This document shows positions 17,559 through 27,215 of a DNA stretch of 64,000 nucleotides, piece after piece. Location of the stretch: positions 558,001-622,000 of the forward strand of contig NZ_AP026561.1 of assembly GCF_025997855.1 (NCBI RefSeq), in the 5' to 3' direction. This DNA is from Deinococcus aetherius. Its GTDB lineage: Bacteria > Deinococcota > Deinococci > Deinococcales > Deinococcaceae. The position numbers and the translations under genes were made by a program. Within the stretch, counting starts at the first letter, position 1, and each line of letters opens with the position of its first letter. The notes under the pieces were generated by a model, which saw nothing but the letters and a program-made list of their open reading frames with translations, was not told where the DNA came from and did not search any database.

Positions 17559-18785
17559 TCAGTCCGCGCCCATCGCCTTGGAGGTCCCGCTGGCGTTCCC
17601 CTGCCTGGGGGCCGCCCAGGGGTCGAGGACGCACTTCACGCAGTGGTCCTCCTTGTGCTTGAAGATGTGGTACCCGTGTGGAGCCTCGTCCAGGCTGAGG
17701 CGGTGCGAGATGATGACCGTCGGGTCGATCTCGCCCTTCACGATGTGCTCCAGCAGCCTGGGAACGAAGCGGTGCACGTGCGTCTGCCCGGTGCGCATGG
17801 TAAGCGCCTTGTTCATGAATGCGCCAAGTGGAATCTTGTCCCCGAAGCCGCCGAACACGCCCGGCACGCTCACCGTACCGCCCTTGCGTACGGAGATGAT
17901 CGCGGAGCGCAGCGCGTGCGGGCGGTCGCTTTCCAGGACGCGGGTGGTCTGCTTCACGGCGTCCGCCAGCCCACCCAGGCCGAGGCCGTGCGATTCCATG
18001 CCGACCGCGTCCACCACGCTGTCCGGGCCGCGCCCGCCGGTGCGGAGCTTCAGCGCCTCCAGCACCTCCTCCTGCTCGTAATTCAGGGGGTCCGCGCCCA
18101 GCGCCGCGGCCTTTGCGAGGCGGTACGGGAAGCGGTCGATGGCGATCACACGGCCCGCGCCCAGCAGGAACGCGCTCATGATCGTGAACAGCCCGACTGG
18201 CCCGCAGCCGTACACGGCGACCGTATCGCCCGCCTGGATGTCGCAGTTCAGTGCGCCCATGTACCCGGTGGGGAGGATGTCGGTGAGGAACAGCACCTGG
18301 TCGTCCGTCAGGCCGCCAGGAATCTTGAAGAGGTTGTCGTCCGCGTACAGCGTCCGCGCGAACTGCGCCTGCCCGCCCGCGTACCCGCCTGTGAGGTGTG
18401 AGTACCCGTAAATGCCACTCGGCGCGTACCCGAACATCTTCTCCGCGAGTTTCGCGTTGGCATTGCTGTTGTCGCACAGGGAGGTGAGGTCGTGCTGGCA
18501 GAACCAGCAGTGCCCACACGCGATGGGGAACGGCACGATGACCCGGTCCCCCACCTTGACCTTCCGCACCTCACGGCCGACCTCCACGACCTCCCCCATG
18601 AATTCATGCCCGAGGATGTCCCCGTGCACCATGGTGGGAATGTACCCATCGAGGAGGTGCAGGTCGCTGCCGCAGATGGCGGTGGAGGTAATCCGCACGA
18701 TGGCGTCCGTCGGTTGCAGGATGGTCGGGTCCGGGACAGTCTCGACGCCCACGCGGTTCACGCCCTGCCACACCAGCGCTTTCAT
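17559..18785 (-). CDS. Zinc-dependent alcohol dehydrogenase (MDR superfamily), second copy of module
   Basis: 408 residues. CGSDLHLLDGYIPTMVHGDILGHEFMGEVV and CGHCWFCQHDLTSLCDN carry the zinc ligands, and VAVYGCGPVGLFTIMSAFLLGAGRVIAIDRFPYRL the cofactor-binding fold. It resembles the enzyme at 15481-16650 across its length. Its start overlaps the stop of the upstream SRPBCC gene by four bases (TCAT on the + strand), so the two are coupled. Confidence 0.88.
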   Translation of the reverse strand: MKALVWQGVNRVGVETVPDPTILQPTDAIVRITSTAICGSDLHLLDGYIPTMVHGDILGHEFMGEVVEVGREVRKVKVGDRVIVPFPIACGHCWFCQHDLTSLCDNSNANAKLAEKMFGYAPSGIYGYSHLTGGYAGGQAQFARTLYADDNLFKIPGGLTDDQVLFLTDILPTGYMGALNCDIQAGDTVAVYGCGPVGLFTIMSAFLLGAGRVIAIDRFPYRLAKAAALGADPLNYEQEEVLEALKLRTGGRGPDSVVDAVGMESHGLGLGGLADAVKQTTRVLESDRPHALRSAIISVRKGGTVSVPGVFGGFGDKIPLGAFMNKALTMRTGQTHVHRFVPRLLEHIVKGEIDPTVIISHRLSLDEAPHGYHIFKHKEDHCVKCVLDPWAAPRQGNASGTSKAMGAD

Positions 18786-19830
18786 GCGGTCCTCCGGTTG
18801 TCGTACATCTGCGCGAGGCCGCGCGTCACGGGGTTCTTCCGGCCGCTCGGCTGCCCCTGGTTCGTGGGCTCAGCGCCCGTCTCCAGCAGGCGCTTGAGGC
18901 GCCTCAGGTCCTCATCCACCTGCTGCGCCGGTTCCTCCCCGAACCGGCGCGCGAACGCCACGCCCAGTGCGCCTGCGGGCGGGTGGTACGTGAGGCGCAC
19001 GCGCACCTCCGTGCCCCGGTCGGCGGGCGCGGGAATGAAGTCCACGCGTCCCTCGTTGATGATCTGGCTGCCCTCCACGCTGCGCCACGCGAGGTGCCGC
19101 TCGGGCTCGTCCTCGGTCAGCAACGCGTCCCACTCCACACGGCTCCCGGCTGGGCCCTTCGCCACCCAGTGCGAGCGGCCCTGTCCCTGCACCCGCACGC
19201 TCTCCAGGTGACTCATGAACCGCGCGAGGTTCCCGAAGTCCCGCCAGAAGGCGTATACCTCCGCGACGGGCCGCGTGATGGTGATGGCGCGCTCCACCTC
19301 CTGGCGCGACGTGGCCGCGCGCGTACGGCGCTGCGCGACGTTCTGCGGCAGCGGCGCGCTGGACCCCCGCATCGCAAACAGCGCGGCACCCGCCGCCACG
19401 CCCAGGGCCAGTTGAAGGAGGCTGGGCGCCAACCTGCTGGCGCGACGCGCGGGTCCTTGCTCAGATACGGAGGCCCGCCCGCCCACTCCGGTGAGTTGCA
19501 GGGCGCACAGAGTGTCTGCGACAGTGGTGGCCGTCACGATACCCAGCGCCGCCCCACTCGGGCACGCGCTGGATTCTCGGGCTTCAGGGTCGCACCGAGG
19601 GCGGCGAAGTCCATCACGTCCCCGAGCACCCGCGACCACATCCCGACGGTCGGCTGCGTAAAGACCAGCGCGGCATGCGCGAGTTCCCGAGCGCCGAACA
19701 AGCGGATCCGACTGGTGCGGTCCGGCACGCCCAGTGCTTCCGCGAGCGGTCCACTCGCAAGAAGTTGTGTGGTGCCGAGGGCGACGCTGTAATAGCCCAG
19801 CGCACGTGCGAATCGAGAGGTGTTGGTCAT
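18782..19830 (-). pseudogene. SRPBCC protein with N-terminal membrane domain, split by a frameshift
   Basis: Two frames together form one protein. The first starts at ATG 19830 with AGGAGG upstream (MTNTSRFARALGYYSVALG, GARELAHAALVF, LKPENPARARVG). The frame then shifts near 19555 and continues as AALGIVTATTVADTLCALQ, a second hydrophobic stretch and an SRPBCC domain (ERAITITRPVAEVYAFWRDFGNLARFM, GTEVRVRLTYHPPAG) to 18782. The shift lies in a G-rich run, so it is either a recent mutation or a sequence error. Without it the product would be about 350 residues, longer than its paralogue at 16689. Confidence 0.7.
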
Positions 19831-20075
19831 GTGCTGTGGCCTCCTAAAGCCGTGCATAGGAACATTCAGGCGACATGAAGGGCTTACGGACCAGCGCCGT
19901 GCGGCTGAGGCCACTCAACCGTAGCTATTGATACACCTGATTACGTGGAACACGTGGTAGTCCCGTTATGGTTGGGCTAGCAACTCTTTCCCTAGCCTTC
20001 ACTGCCGATGAGGATGTAAGAAGAATCATCATCCTCCCCATTGCGCAGGTGGGTGAAGTGGCGGGTGAAGCCCGT

Positions 20076-20627
20076 TCACGCGTCCACGTTGAGGAGCAGC
20101 CGGGTAATGTTGACGCGAGGCACAAGGGCATACAGCCGGGCAGCGAGGTGTTCCGCTTCCTTGGCCATCTCCACGATCTCGCGCTCCTGGTGGGTCAGGA
20201 GCTTGTGCCTCCGTCCCCCGATCCGTCCTTCCAGCCGGGCCTCCTCCAAACCGACCCGTGTCCGTTCCCGGATCATGGCGCGCTCGAACTCGGCGAACGC
20301 ACCGACCATCTGCATTATCCGGCCTGCGGGTGTGGTCGTGTCGATGGCCTCCGTCAAACTGCGGAAGCCCGCCCCCCGCGCGCCCAGGTGCTCCATCATG
20401 TGCAGGAGGTCCTTGAGGCTGCGGCTGAGTCGGTCCAGCTTCCAGACGAAGACCACATCGCCCTCCCGGAGCTGGTCGAGCATCTTGTGGAGTTCAGGGC
20501 GGTCCCAGAGGCCACCCGACGCGTGTTCCGTAAACGCGCGCGCTGCTCCGGCCTCTCTCAGGGCGCGAAGTTGGAGGGCGGTGTCCTGGTCATGCGCCCT
20601 GCTGACGCGGGCGTAGCTGAACTGCAA
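20076..20627 (-). CDS. Serine recombinase of the resolvase/invertase family
   Basis: 183 residues from a TTG with GGAGG four bases before it. The catalytic serine is in FSYARVS near residue 4. LDQLREGDVVFVWKLDRLSRSLKDLL, AGRIMQMVGAFAEFERAMIRERTRVGLEEAR and GRIGGRR follow as in small resolvases. The C-terminal helix-turn-helix (EMAKEAEHLAARLYALVPRVNITRLLLNVDA) is less typical and may have drifted. A pair of inverted 8-bp repeats just upstream could be part of its target site. It is not linked to a Tn3 transposase here. Confidence 0.87.
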   Translation of the reverse strand: MQFSYARVSRAHDQDTALQLRALREAGAARAFTEHASGGLWDRPELHKMLDQLREGDVVFVWKLDRLSRSLKDLLHMMEHLGARGAGFRSLTEAIDTTTPAGRIMQMVGAFAEFERAMIRERTRVGLEEARLEGRIGGRRHKLLTHQEREIVEMAKEAEHLAARLYALVPRVNITRLLLNVDA

Positions 20628-20636
20628 GGGGCCTCC

Positions 20637-20689
20637 GAGTTGCGAAAAAGGCTTGCCATTCGAGAATCTGCAATACCGCTCCGCAACTC
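20637..20689. repeat. Inverted 8-bp repeats upstream of the resolvase (res-like)
   Basis: GAGTTGCG at 20637-20644 and CGCAACTC at 20682-20689, 37 bases apart, in a locally AT-richer stretch ten bases before the resolvase start. Resolvases usually recombine and autoregulate at sites just upstream of their gene, so this is a candidate, inferred from position. Confidence 0.4.
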
Positions 20690-20722
20690 TGGAGGGTGTG
20701 CTGCGTCAGGGCACCGGCATCA

Positions 20723-22181
20723 TTGCACAGACGGTCGGACTCTGCTGGCGAAGTCAGGCCGCGCGCAGTTGGGCAAAGCGTGAGGGCTTCGTCCCTATAA
20801 GGCGCTCGCCCTCCCATCAAGCCGCCAAACGGACCACGTTGATCGCCAGTGCCGTCAAGACGTGCTGGAGGTGCGTCTTTCAGGTTCCGATATAGCGGCA
20901 ACGACGTGGCCCAAAAGCCCGTACGCCCTGTGACAACGTGCCTTCGATCCCCGCGCGGCGCTGATACAAGCGCTTCCCTTCGTCATGGCTGGTCCAGGCG
21001 CTATTGGGGCGGACTGGACCAATGATCTGCGTGCCGTGTTGTTCCCGGGCAGCCACGATCAACTCCGCGCCGTTGTAACCGGCATCCAGCCAGTGTTGTT
21101 CCGGGCTGAGATTCCGCTGGTAGAGCTGTTCCTGAATTTAATGGCCCAGCGACGCGTCATGCACTTCGGCCATGGTCGTGGCAACATGGGTGACCAGGTG
21201 GGGCAGTCCGCCATCACAGGTTTCGGAGACATGGACCTGGTAGCCGGTCCACTCCCGACCGCGTTTTGTGCTGTACCGCGCCTCGGGATCGTAGGGGGAC
21301 TCCAACATGCCCTCCTTGGGGAACTCCTCGCGTTCCCGAAAACGCAGCTTGCCCTTCTCGACGGCAAACTGGCGCTTCCAGCATCGCTGGAGCGCCAGAA
21401 CCTCGGGGAGGTGAAGTGCACCGTTGGGGGCATCGGGCTGCCCCAGCAGGTCGAGCAGCGCCCGACCATCCTGGCCCACCACCCCTGCGTACTCACGCCT
21501 TGCCGTGTCGCTTTTAGGAAGTCGGTAGTTCTCGGGGCGGTGCGCGTACCGGTCGTACCACGCGGGGTCAGCTACGCGCTGCACCCAGTCGGGGGCAAAG
21601 CCAGCCAGTGCATTCAAGGCAGCCCGCACGGTTTCGGTGATCAGTTCCAGACGGCTCATGACCCGGATGGCGGCCAGGACGTGAGTTGAGTTGGTCCGCT
21701 GCTTCCCATGTCGGCGCAACAAGCCGAGTTCCTGACAGCGGTCAAGAAGTCGGTCGAGCATCAGCAGCGGGTTGTCCTGGGCCAGAAGTCGGCTGCGGAA
21801 CTCGCTGAGCATACTGGAGTCGAAGCCCGGGTCGCCCAACCCGAGGGAGAGGGCATACTTCCACGCCAAGTGCCCTCGGACGGCATCAGCCGCCTGACGG
21901 TCACTCAGGTTCTCCACGAACTGCATGACGGTCACCAGGGTCAAGCGCCAGGGCGCAGCCGCAGGCTGCCCCCTGACTGGATAGAGTTGGGCAAAATCCT
22001 CGTCCACAAGCAGCACGCCCAGTTCGTCACGCAGGCGCATGAACATCGTGCCCTTGGGGAAGGCTGAGCGGGCAACGCGAGCGGTTTCCGCCGGAACCTC
22101 GGGAACCTGTCTAGGACGCAACATTCTTCAGTGTGCGCCCCACCCGGTGACTTCGCCAGCAGAGTCCGGTCGTTTGCGCAA
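20723..22181 (-). mobile_element. Decayed IS1182-type element
   Basis: About 1459 bp, bounded by inverted repeats that share the core GGACTCTGCTGGCGAAGTCA (left terminus from 20723, right terminus ending 22181). It is shorter than usual because of an internal deletion in the transposase. No target duplication is evident (left flank ATCA, right flank GTTG). Confidence 0.8.
20754..22124 (-). pseudogene. IS1182 family transposase, inactivated
   Basis: One reading frame from 22124 to 20754 carries the whole remaining transposase (LLVDEDFAQLYPVRGQPAAAPWRLTLV, LSDRQAADAVRGHLAWKYALSL, MLSEFRSRLL), interrupted by in-frame stops at 21138-21140, 20880-20882 and 20815-20817. After IIGPVRPNSAW the sequence jumps to GKRLYQRRAGIEGTLSQGVRAFG, so some 80 residues with a usual cysteine-rich region are missing. 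The C-terminal THLQHVLTALAINVVRL is still readable. The element is dead. Confidence 0.85.
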
Positions 22182-22255
22182 GTTGAGGCTGGGATACAGA
22201 ACCGCCCGTCAAAGCCCATACGGCTCCACTGATGCCAGCTCTTCCAGACGGCCCC

Positions 22256-23074
22256 TCAGAGGGTTCGCCGTCCCCAGGCTCCGGCCAGCGCTGGGGGCAG
22301 CACCGCACAGCCCGTCGTCTGGACGGCGGCGGCAATTCGCTGGGAAAGGGTCTCGATCCCGATCTGCTCGGGCGTGGCAATGCCCGCAGCGACGATTTGC
22401 GGTGCCATCGAGCGCACCACCCCACCCAGCAGCGCTGGGCCGCGTGGGTCGCCTGGGGCGAGGTAGCCCTGGACGCCGAAGGTCTGCACGTCCGCGAGGC
22501 CCGCCTCGGCCAGCAGCAGCGCCAGCCGGGTCCCCACCACCGGACTCGCGCCTGCGCTGCGAAAGGCGGCCATCACCCACTCCAGCGTCTGGGTCACCAG
22601 CGGCACGGCCGGTTCGGCACGGGACGAACCCAGGTCAAAGTCCAGCATGAGCATTACGCCGCCCGGGCGCAGCGCCCCGAGTTGATGGTGCAGCACGTTC
22701 CCCGCATCGGGCAGATGAAACAGGATCAAGCGTCCGACCACCGCGTCGAACGGGGCAGGGTCACGCCAGGTCCGCACATCGCCCTGCACGAAGGTCACTT
22801 GCGGATATTCATGGGCTCGCTCGCGGGCCACTTCGAGCAACCTCGCGCTGGTGTCGATGCCGACCACTTGCCCCTCGGGGCCGACGAGTTCGGCCACCAG
22901 CCTCGCCACATGGCCCAGTCCGGTGCCGAGATCAAGCACCCGCATCCCAGGCTCTATCCCTGCTGCCCGCAAGAACAGGCGGGTCGGAGCCTCGATGGAG
23001 GCGGCCTGGCCGTCTAGCCGGGCAATTTCTTGATCACTCGCTCCAAGCGCGTAGTTCGGGAGGGTCTGTGTCAT
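22256..23074 (-). CDS. SAM-dependent methyltransferase (class I)
   Basis: 272 residues from ATG 23074. The SAM-binding motif VLDLGTGLGHVARLVAELVG lies near residue 45, followed by VVGIDTSARLLEVARERA, VTFVQGDVRTW, DAVVGRLILFHLPD and LRPGGVMLMLDFD. The substrate is unknown; the fold is of the ubiquinone/menaquinone-methyltransferase type. It sits between the dead IS1182 element and the large lipoprotein gene. Confidence 0.85.
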   Translation of the reverse strand: MTQTLPNYALGASDQEIARLDGQAASIEAPTRLFLRAAGIEPGMRVLDLGTGLGHVARLVAELVGPEGQVVGIDTSARLLEVARERAHEYPQVTFVQGDVRTWRDPAPFDAVVGRLILFHLPDAGNVLHHQLGALRPGGVMLMLDFDLGSSRAEPAVPLVTQTLEWVMAAFRSAGASPVVGTRLALLLAEAGLADVQTFGVQGYLAPGDPRGPALLGGVVRSMAPQIVAAGIATPEQIGIETLSQRIAAAVQTTGCAVLPPALAGAWGRRTL

Positions 23075-23085
23075 GGTGGTTCCCC

Positions 23086-23331
23086 TTATGCGGACGTGAG
23101 GCTGCGTCTCTGGGCCTGGAGCAGATGGCACAGGTTGACTGGCGGCAACAATGCGTGGGGCAGCGCTGGGTGCAGATCGGCCAGTCCGGCGTAGGCCATG
23201 AAGGTCAGGTTGCTGATGGTGGCTGGCAGACGCAGCGCCGCCATGTCACGCGTGCAGAGGGTCGCCAGCACCAGCGCCGAGGCCAGGGAGCCCAGGAGAT
23301 TGACGCCGACGCTGGTCGTGGGCTCAGGGAT
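23086..23331 (-). pseudogene. Fragment of a small YgjV-like membrane protein
   Basis: The reverse frame reads LLGSLASALVLATLCTRDMAALRLPATISNLTFMAYAGLADLHPALPHALLPPVNLCHLL before its stop at 23086. That resembles small inner-membrane proteins with three hydrophobic helices. No start codon or ribosome site is in place, and the frame runs back into the end of the lipoprotein gene, so the 5' end seems to be lost. Confidence 0.45.
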
Positions 23332-26300
23332 TGATCCGGGCGAGGGCGTAACCGATGTTGGAGAGGGTCTGCGCAAAGCCGCCCAGGACGATCTTGCCGT
23401 CCGCTTGCAAGACCACGTTCTCTGCGTTGGCCGCGAAGCCGAAGAAGGAGATCTCCGTCGTGCCGCCACCCAGGAAGCTGGCGTCAAGGGAGCCGTCCGC
23501 GTTGTACCGGGCGAGCGCGAACTTGTTGCCCTGCCCGCTTCGGCCGGAGGCGAGAATCTTGCCGTCCCGCTGAAGTGTGACCGCCGAGGCCGAGTCCTGC
23601 TGTGTGGTGAAGGCGGTCGTGACCGACCCGGCAGTGCCGAACCCGCTGTCGGGGCTGCCGTCGGCGTTGAGTCGCCTCAGCGCGAACCGGGTGACGTTGA
23701 TGCCAGGGTCAGGCTGAACGCTGCCCACCAGAACGAACTTGCCGTCCGGCTGGAGCGCCAGCCCCGCGCCGACCCGCGCCCCCGTGAGGGTCAGCGTGCC
23801 GCCCGCCCCGAAACTGGAGTCCAGGCTGCCGCCCGCGGTGTAGCGGGCCATGCCGGTCGAGCCTCCCGAGCCGAAGGGGTCGCCGCTGACCACGATCTTA
23901 CCGTCCGGCTGCACCAGCACGTTGCGCGCCACCTCTGATCCGCCCGCCTTGGTGGTCGTCACCACCCCGCCGCTGCCGAAGCGGGCGTCGAGGCTGCCGT
24001 CCGGGTTGTACCGCGCAAGTCTGAAGTCCTCGGAGACGGGATCGTCGCCCGCCACCACAAGCTTGCCGTCAGGCTGGAGCGCGACCGCGAAGGCGCGACC
24101 GCTGACGCCAGTCGTCACTTTGCCGCCCGCGCTGAAGGACGTGTCGGGGCTGCCGTCCGCGTTGTAGCGGGCCAGGGCAAAGGTGAACGGCGGGCCGGAG
24201 CGGGTATGCCCGATCACAACTATCTTGCCATCGGGCTGGACGGCGACCCCGTTCGCCACCTCCTGCACGATGCCGCCGGGGATCAGGTCGGCGGTGACCT
24301 TGCCCCCCGTGCCGAAGGACGTGTCCAGGTTGCCGTCCGCGTTGTAGCGCGCGAGCACGAAGGCGTCGGTCGAGCCTCCCGCCATCACGACCTTGCCGTC
24401 CGCTTGCAGGGCCATCGCCGAGTCGTCGCCGCCGAAGCCCTCGGTCGTCACCTTGCCCCCCGTGCCGAACGTGGGGTCGAGGAAGCCGTTCGGGTCGGGG
24501 GGCGGCGGGGGCAGGTCGTCGTCCAGAAGGGTCAGCACCGCCGTGTTCTGCGGCCCCAGCGCCGCACAGCCGCCGGGTTGCGACAGGGTAAGGTTCACGG
24601 TCCTGCCGGACGTCTCATCAGCGTCGTTCTGAAGGATGGGAATCTCGGCGGTTCGCGCCTGCGTGTCGCCGTCGGCGAAGAACACGGTGGCATTGACGGG
24701 CGTATAATCCGTTCCCGCAACCGCCGTTCCGCCGCCCGTGGTCAGGGTCGCCGTCACCGCGCCGCTGCTCCCCCCCGTGCGGGTGATCCGGACGGGCTGC
24801 GTGGCCCCGCCGAACTCATCGATGGCGTAGTCGGCCGCGCTGAACTGGAGGACGCCCGCTCCCGGATCGGAACCGGGGGTGCAGGGGGCCGGTTCGACGA
24901 GGACATCGACCGGCGGCACCGGCCCCGGGTTGTTCGTCGGTTCCAGCCCGGTCATCGTCAGCGTGGTGCCGCCGATACTCAGGGGATCGCGCAGGAAGGC
25001 CGACGCCGCTGAGGCGAGTTCCCTGCGGCTATTGCCCCTCTTGTTGCCCTGGCGGTTGGTGGCCTCGGCCAGGGCCGTGCTGCCGAGAGTGAACTCCTCA
25101 CCGACGGCGATGGAGGACAGGTCGACCGTGTAGGTGCGCGGCCCTTTGAAACTCATCAGGGCCTGCCTGGAGTCGTTGAAGATGTCGGCCTCGAAGTCGT
25201 CGGGGGACCACAGGGGAGTCCTCGACGACATGGAGTGCGTCACCGTGGCCCGGAAGTCGCGCGTGTGGCCCTGCATCTCGGCAACTCCCGCCGTGTAGAA
25301 GAAGGTCCTGCCCGGATTGGTCGAAGTGTTCGTGTACGCCTGCACTGCGAGGATAACCTGTCCTCTCACCAAGTCCTGGCAGGCGTCCTGGGCGCTGACC
25401 TGGTTGGGCGGGTAGTTGCATTCCAGCACCCCGGTGGGGAGGTGGTCGAACCCCCCACCGTCGTCGCGCAGGTCGATGAACGCGCTCGTCAGGGTGAACG
25501 TCAGCGAGGCGTTCTCGGCGCGTTTGATGAAACTCTGAAACTGCCTCAGCACCACGGAACTCCCCGCCGGTTCGCCCACGAAGGTCGCGTAGGGGGCCTC
25601 GGCGAACACCCCGTAGGTCACGCCGTCCGCCGTCGAGAATACCTGACCGTTGGCCCTCCTGTCCTGGGGAATGATGTTCCCGCCGACCGACGTGATCTCG
25701 TGGTCGAGCAGGTCGGCGGTCAGATTACTGACGGGCCCGAAATCCCGGATATCCTCGAACAGCCCGCCTATCTTGACGCCGCTGAAGATCTGGGCCTTGG
25801 TCATGCTCCGGCCCCGGAAGTCGCTGAAGGTCCACTCGCGCAGCGGATCGTTGCGCTGGAGGGGCGGAACGACCACCTGCGCGAACGAGAAGCCCGTCAC
25901 CGACGCGCTGACCGTGTTTGCCCCGAACATTGCCCCGGCGACCCGCTCCCACTGGTTCCCGGCGTTGGTCTTGTACAGCTCCGGCGTGCTCCCGGCGGGC
26001 AGGGACGTTGAGTTGGAGGGCAGCGTTAGGGTGACGGGCACGGCGAAGGTGGTGCCGTGCGGCGTGAACGCGAACATCGGGCCGAAGGCCGTCAACCCGC
26101 CGGGCAGCGCCGGAGCGCCCGCCGAGGTCTGCTCGATGGCGATGGCGGTGGCTTGGGTGAGTGCGCCGGGCGGGATCACGACCCTGGCGCCGCTCGGATC
26201 GGCGACGGCGCCGCCCGCCGGGCCGATCATCTCGCTGACCGGTGGGCCGCCCCCGTTCCCAGCGCAGGCGGTCAGCGTCAGCAGCAGTCCCGCCGATCCA

Positions 26301-26335
26301 AGGACAAAACGAAGGAAGTGTAAGTGCGTCCTCAT
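23324..26335 (-). CDS. Large surface lipoprotein with Calx-beta domain and delta-60 repeats
   Basis: 1003 residues from ATG 26335. A lipoprotein signal ends in LTLTACAGNG, with the lipidated Cys near residue 25. Next come a ZU5-like stretch (IGPAGGAVADPSGARVVIPPGALTQATAI), a region of unknown fold (about 150-480), a Calx-beta-type domain (about 500-620, QFSAADYAIDEFGG, GTDYTPVNATVFF) and a proline linker. The C-terminal half has seven copies of a roughly 50-residue repeat with ALQPDGKIVVAG and ALARYNADGSLDTSFGTGG, the delta-60 repeat, expected to form a beta-propeller. It is likely exported and surface-bound. Function unknown. Confidence 0.88.
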   Translation of the reverse strand: MRTHLHFLRFVLGSAGLLLTLTACAGNGGGPPVSEMIGPAGGAVADPSGARVVIPPGALTQATAIAIEQTSAGAPALPGGLTAFGPMFAFTPHGTTFAVPVTLTLPSNSTSLPAGSTPELYKTNAGNQWERVAGAMFGANTVSASVTGFSFAQVVVPPLQRNDPLREWTFSDFRGRSMTKAQIFSGVKIGGLFEDIRDFGPVSNLTADLLDHEITSVGGNIIPQDRRANGQVFSTADGVTYGVFAEAPYATFVGEPAGSSVVLRQFQSFIKRAENASLTFTLTSAFIDLRDDGGGFDHLPTGVLECNYPPNQVSAQDACQDLVRGQVILAVQAYTNTSTNPGRTFFYTAGVAEMQGHTRDFRATVTHSMSSRTPLWSPDDFEADIFNDSRQALMSFKGPRTYTVDLSSIAVGEEFTLGSTALAEATNRQGNKRGNSRRELASAASAFLRDPLSIGGTTLTMTGLEPTNNPGPVPPVDVLVEPAPCTPGSDPGAGVLQFSAADYAIDEFGGATQPVRITRTGGSSGAVTATLTTGGGTAVAGTDYTPVNATVFFADGDTQARTAEIPILQNDADETSGRTVNLTLSQPGGCAALGPQNTAVLTLLDDDLPPPPPDPNGFLDPTFGTGGKVTTEGFGGDDSAMALQADGKVVMAGGSTDAFVLARYNADGNLDTSFGTGGKVTADLIPGGIVQEVANGVAVQPDGKIVVIGHTRSGPPFTFALARYNADGSPDTSFSAGGKVTTGVSGRAFAVALQPDGKLVVAGDDPVSEDFRLARYNPDGSLDARFGSGGVVTTTKAGGSEVARNVLVQPDGKIVVSGDPFGSGGSTGMARYTAGGSLDSSFGAGGTLTLTGARVGAGLALQPDGKFVLVGSVQPDPGINVTRFALRRLNADGSPDSGFGTAGSVTTAFTTQQDSASAVTLQRDGKILASGRSGQGNKFALARYNADGSLDASFLGGGTTEISFFGFAANAENVVLQADGKIVLGGFAQTLSNIGYALARINP

Positions 26336-26508
26336 GGAGCCCACCTCTGTGGAAAGCACGTCGCCAGAAAATCTGTCGTGGGCGGAACGTGACTCGAAAT
26401 CGCGTGCCGCACGGCGTTTCCGTCGCACGCGACACACAAAGCTTGACGATCATGTCGGCGCGGGCTGCACCTTGCGGCGCGGCCCGCCCCAGTCGGCTGC
26501 TCGCTCGA

Positions 26509-26949
26509 CTAGCCGCCCCCTCCGGTGTCCCCACCGCCGTCCCCGCCGTTCTCGCCGCCGCCGTCGCCGTGGCCTTCGCCCCCGCCCCCGGTGTTGACGT
26601 TCACATCGCCGTCGCCCGTGACGGTGACGGTGACGGTGGTGCCGTCGCCGCCGCTCTTCGTTGCGCCATAGACCGTGGCCACCAGGGTCGCAACTGCCAC
26701 TATGAGCATAGTTATCTCGAAGGGTTCCATGGCCGACGTTTCGACAGTTCCCTGCTCGTCCACTGCCCGGTCGAGCAGGGTGTCGAGGCCGGCCACCTGC
26801 TGCGCCGAGATTTGCAGGGTCATCCCGCTGGCAACGACCTTCTTGGCACGTTCGGGGTGGGTTTTAACCAGTTTCAGGAACTCCTGGGACCGGTAGGTTC
26901 TGCGCGGATCCAGGGGGTTGGCCGGGTTGGTTCTGGATGCCTCTTGCAT
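26509..26949 (-). CDS. Hypothetical protein with one membrane helix and Gly/Asp-rich tail
   Basis: 146 residues; the ATG at 26949 with AGGAGAG upstream is preferred. The N-terminal 80 residues are helical and soluble (SQEFLKLVKTHPERAKKVVASGMTLQ, VAGLDTLLDRAVDEQ). A membrane segment (FEITMLIVAVATLVATVYGA) follows, then a TVTVTVTGDGDVNVNTG stretch and a tail almost wholly of Gly, Asp and Glu. I do not recognise the family. It is followed upstream by two other small unknown ORFs on the same strand, possibly one operon. Confidence 0.6.
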   Translation of the reverse strand: MQEASRTNPANPLDPRRTYRSQEFLKLVKTHPERAKKVVASGMTLQISAQQVAGLDTLLDRAVDEQGTVETSAMEPFEITMLIVAVATLVATVYGATKSGGDGTTVTVTVTGDGDVNVNTGGGGEGHGDGGGENGGDGGGDTGGGG

Positions 26950-26988
26950 ATCTCTCTCCTCAGTCGAGTGGCCCAAGCCACATGGATG

Positions 26989-27141
26989 TCACTGCTGGAT
27001 TCCCACTGTCGACGTGACGTTGAAGCTGAAGCCCTCGTGCGGACGGCTCGCCTTCGGCGTGTCGGCCACCCGGGGGACGCTCGAGGTGGTGAGGACACCG
27101 ATGACGGTGCTGCAAAGACCCGTTCGGGTGATGGTCATCAT
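26989..27141 (-). CDS. Short hypothetical peptide (50 residues)
   Basis: Two consecutive ATG codons (27141 and 27138) follow a GGGGGAAA stretch that could serve as ribosome site. The product begins MMTITRTGLCSTVIGVLTTSS and ends FSFNVTSTVGIQQ, with a single cysteine and many Ser/Thr. It lies 39 bases upstream of the Gly/Asp-rich gene on the same strand. A small exported or modified peptide is possible, but nothing proves it. Confidence 0.35.
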   Translation of the reverse strand: MMTITRTGLCSTVIGVLTTSSVPRVADTPKASRPHEGFSFNVTSTVGIQQ

Positions 27142-27215
27142 GGGTTTCCCCCGGGGAACGGCGCGCCAAGAAGGCGCCTGAGTGCGCTCGGGTGAACGGT
27201 GGCGGGCGCGAAAGG

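Noticed and set aside
16738..18519. 593-codon reverse-strand open frame overlapping the dehydrogenase and SRPBCC genes
   Set aside because: It is a second frame on the same strand as two clear genes and spans both; composition Arg/Gly/Pro-rich.
19943..19957. Small palindrome ACGTG-GAA-CACGT in the 19831-20075 gap
   Set aside because: Five-base arms are expected by chance at this GC content and no promoter is evident next to it.
23324..24500. Repeated DNA in the delta-60 part of the lipoprotein as a possible DNA repeat array
   Set aside because: The periodicity is that of the protein repeat (about 50 codons) with divergent bases.
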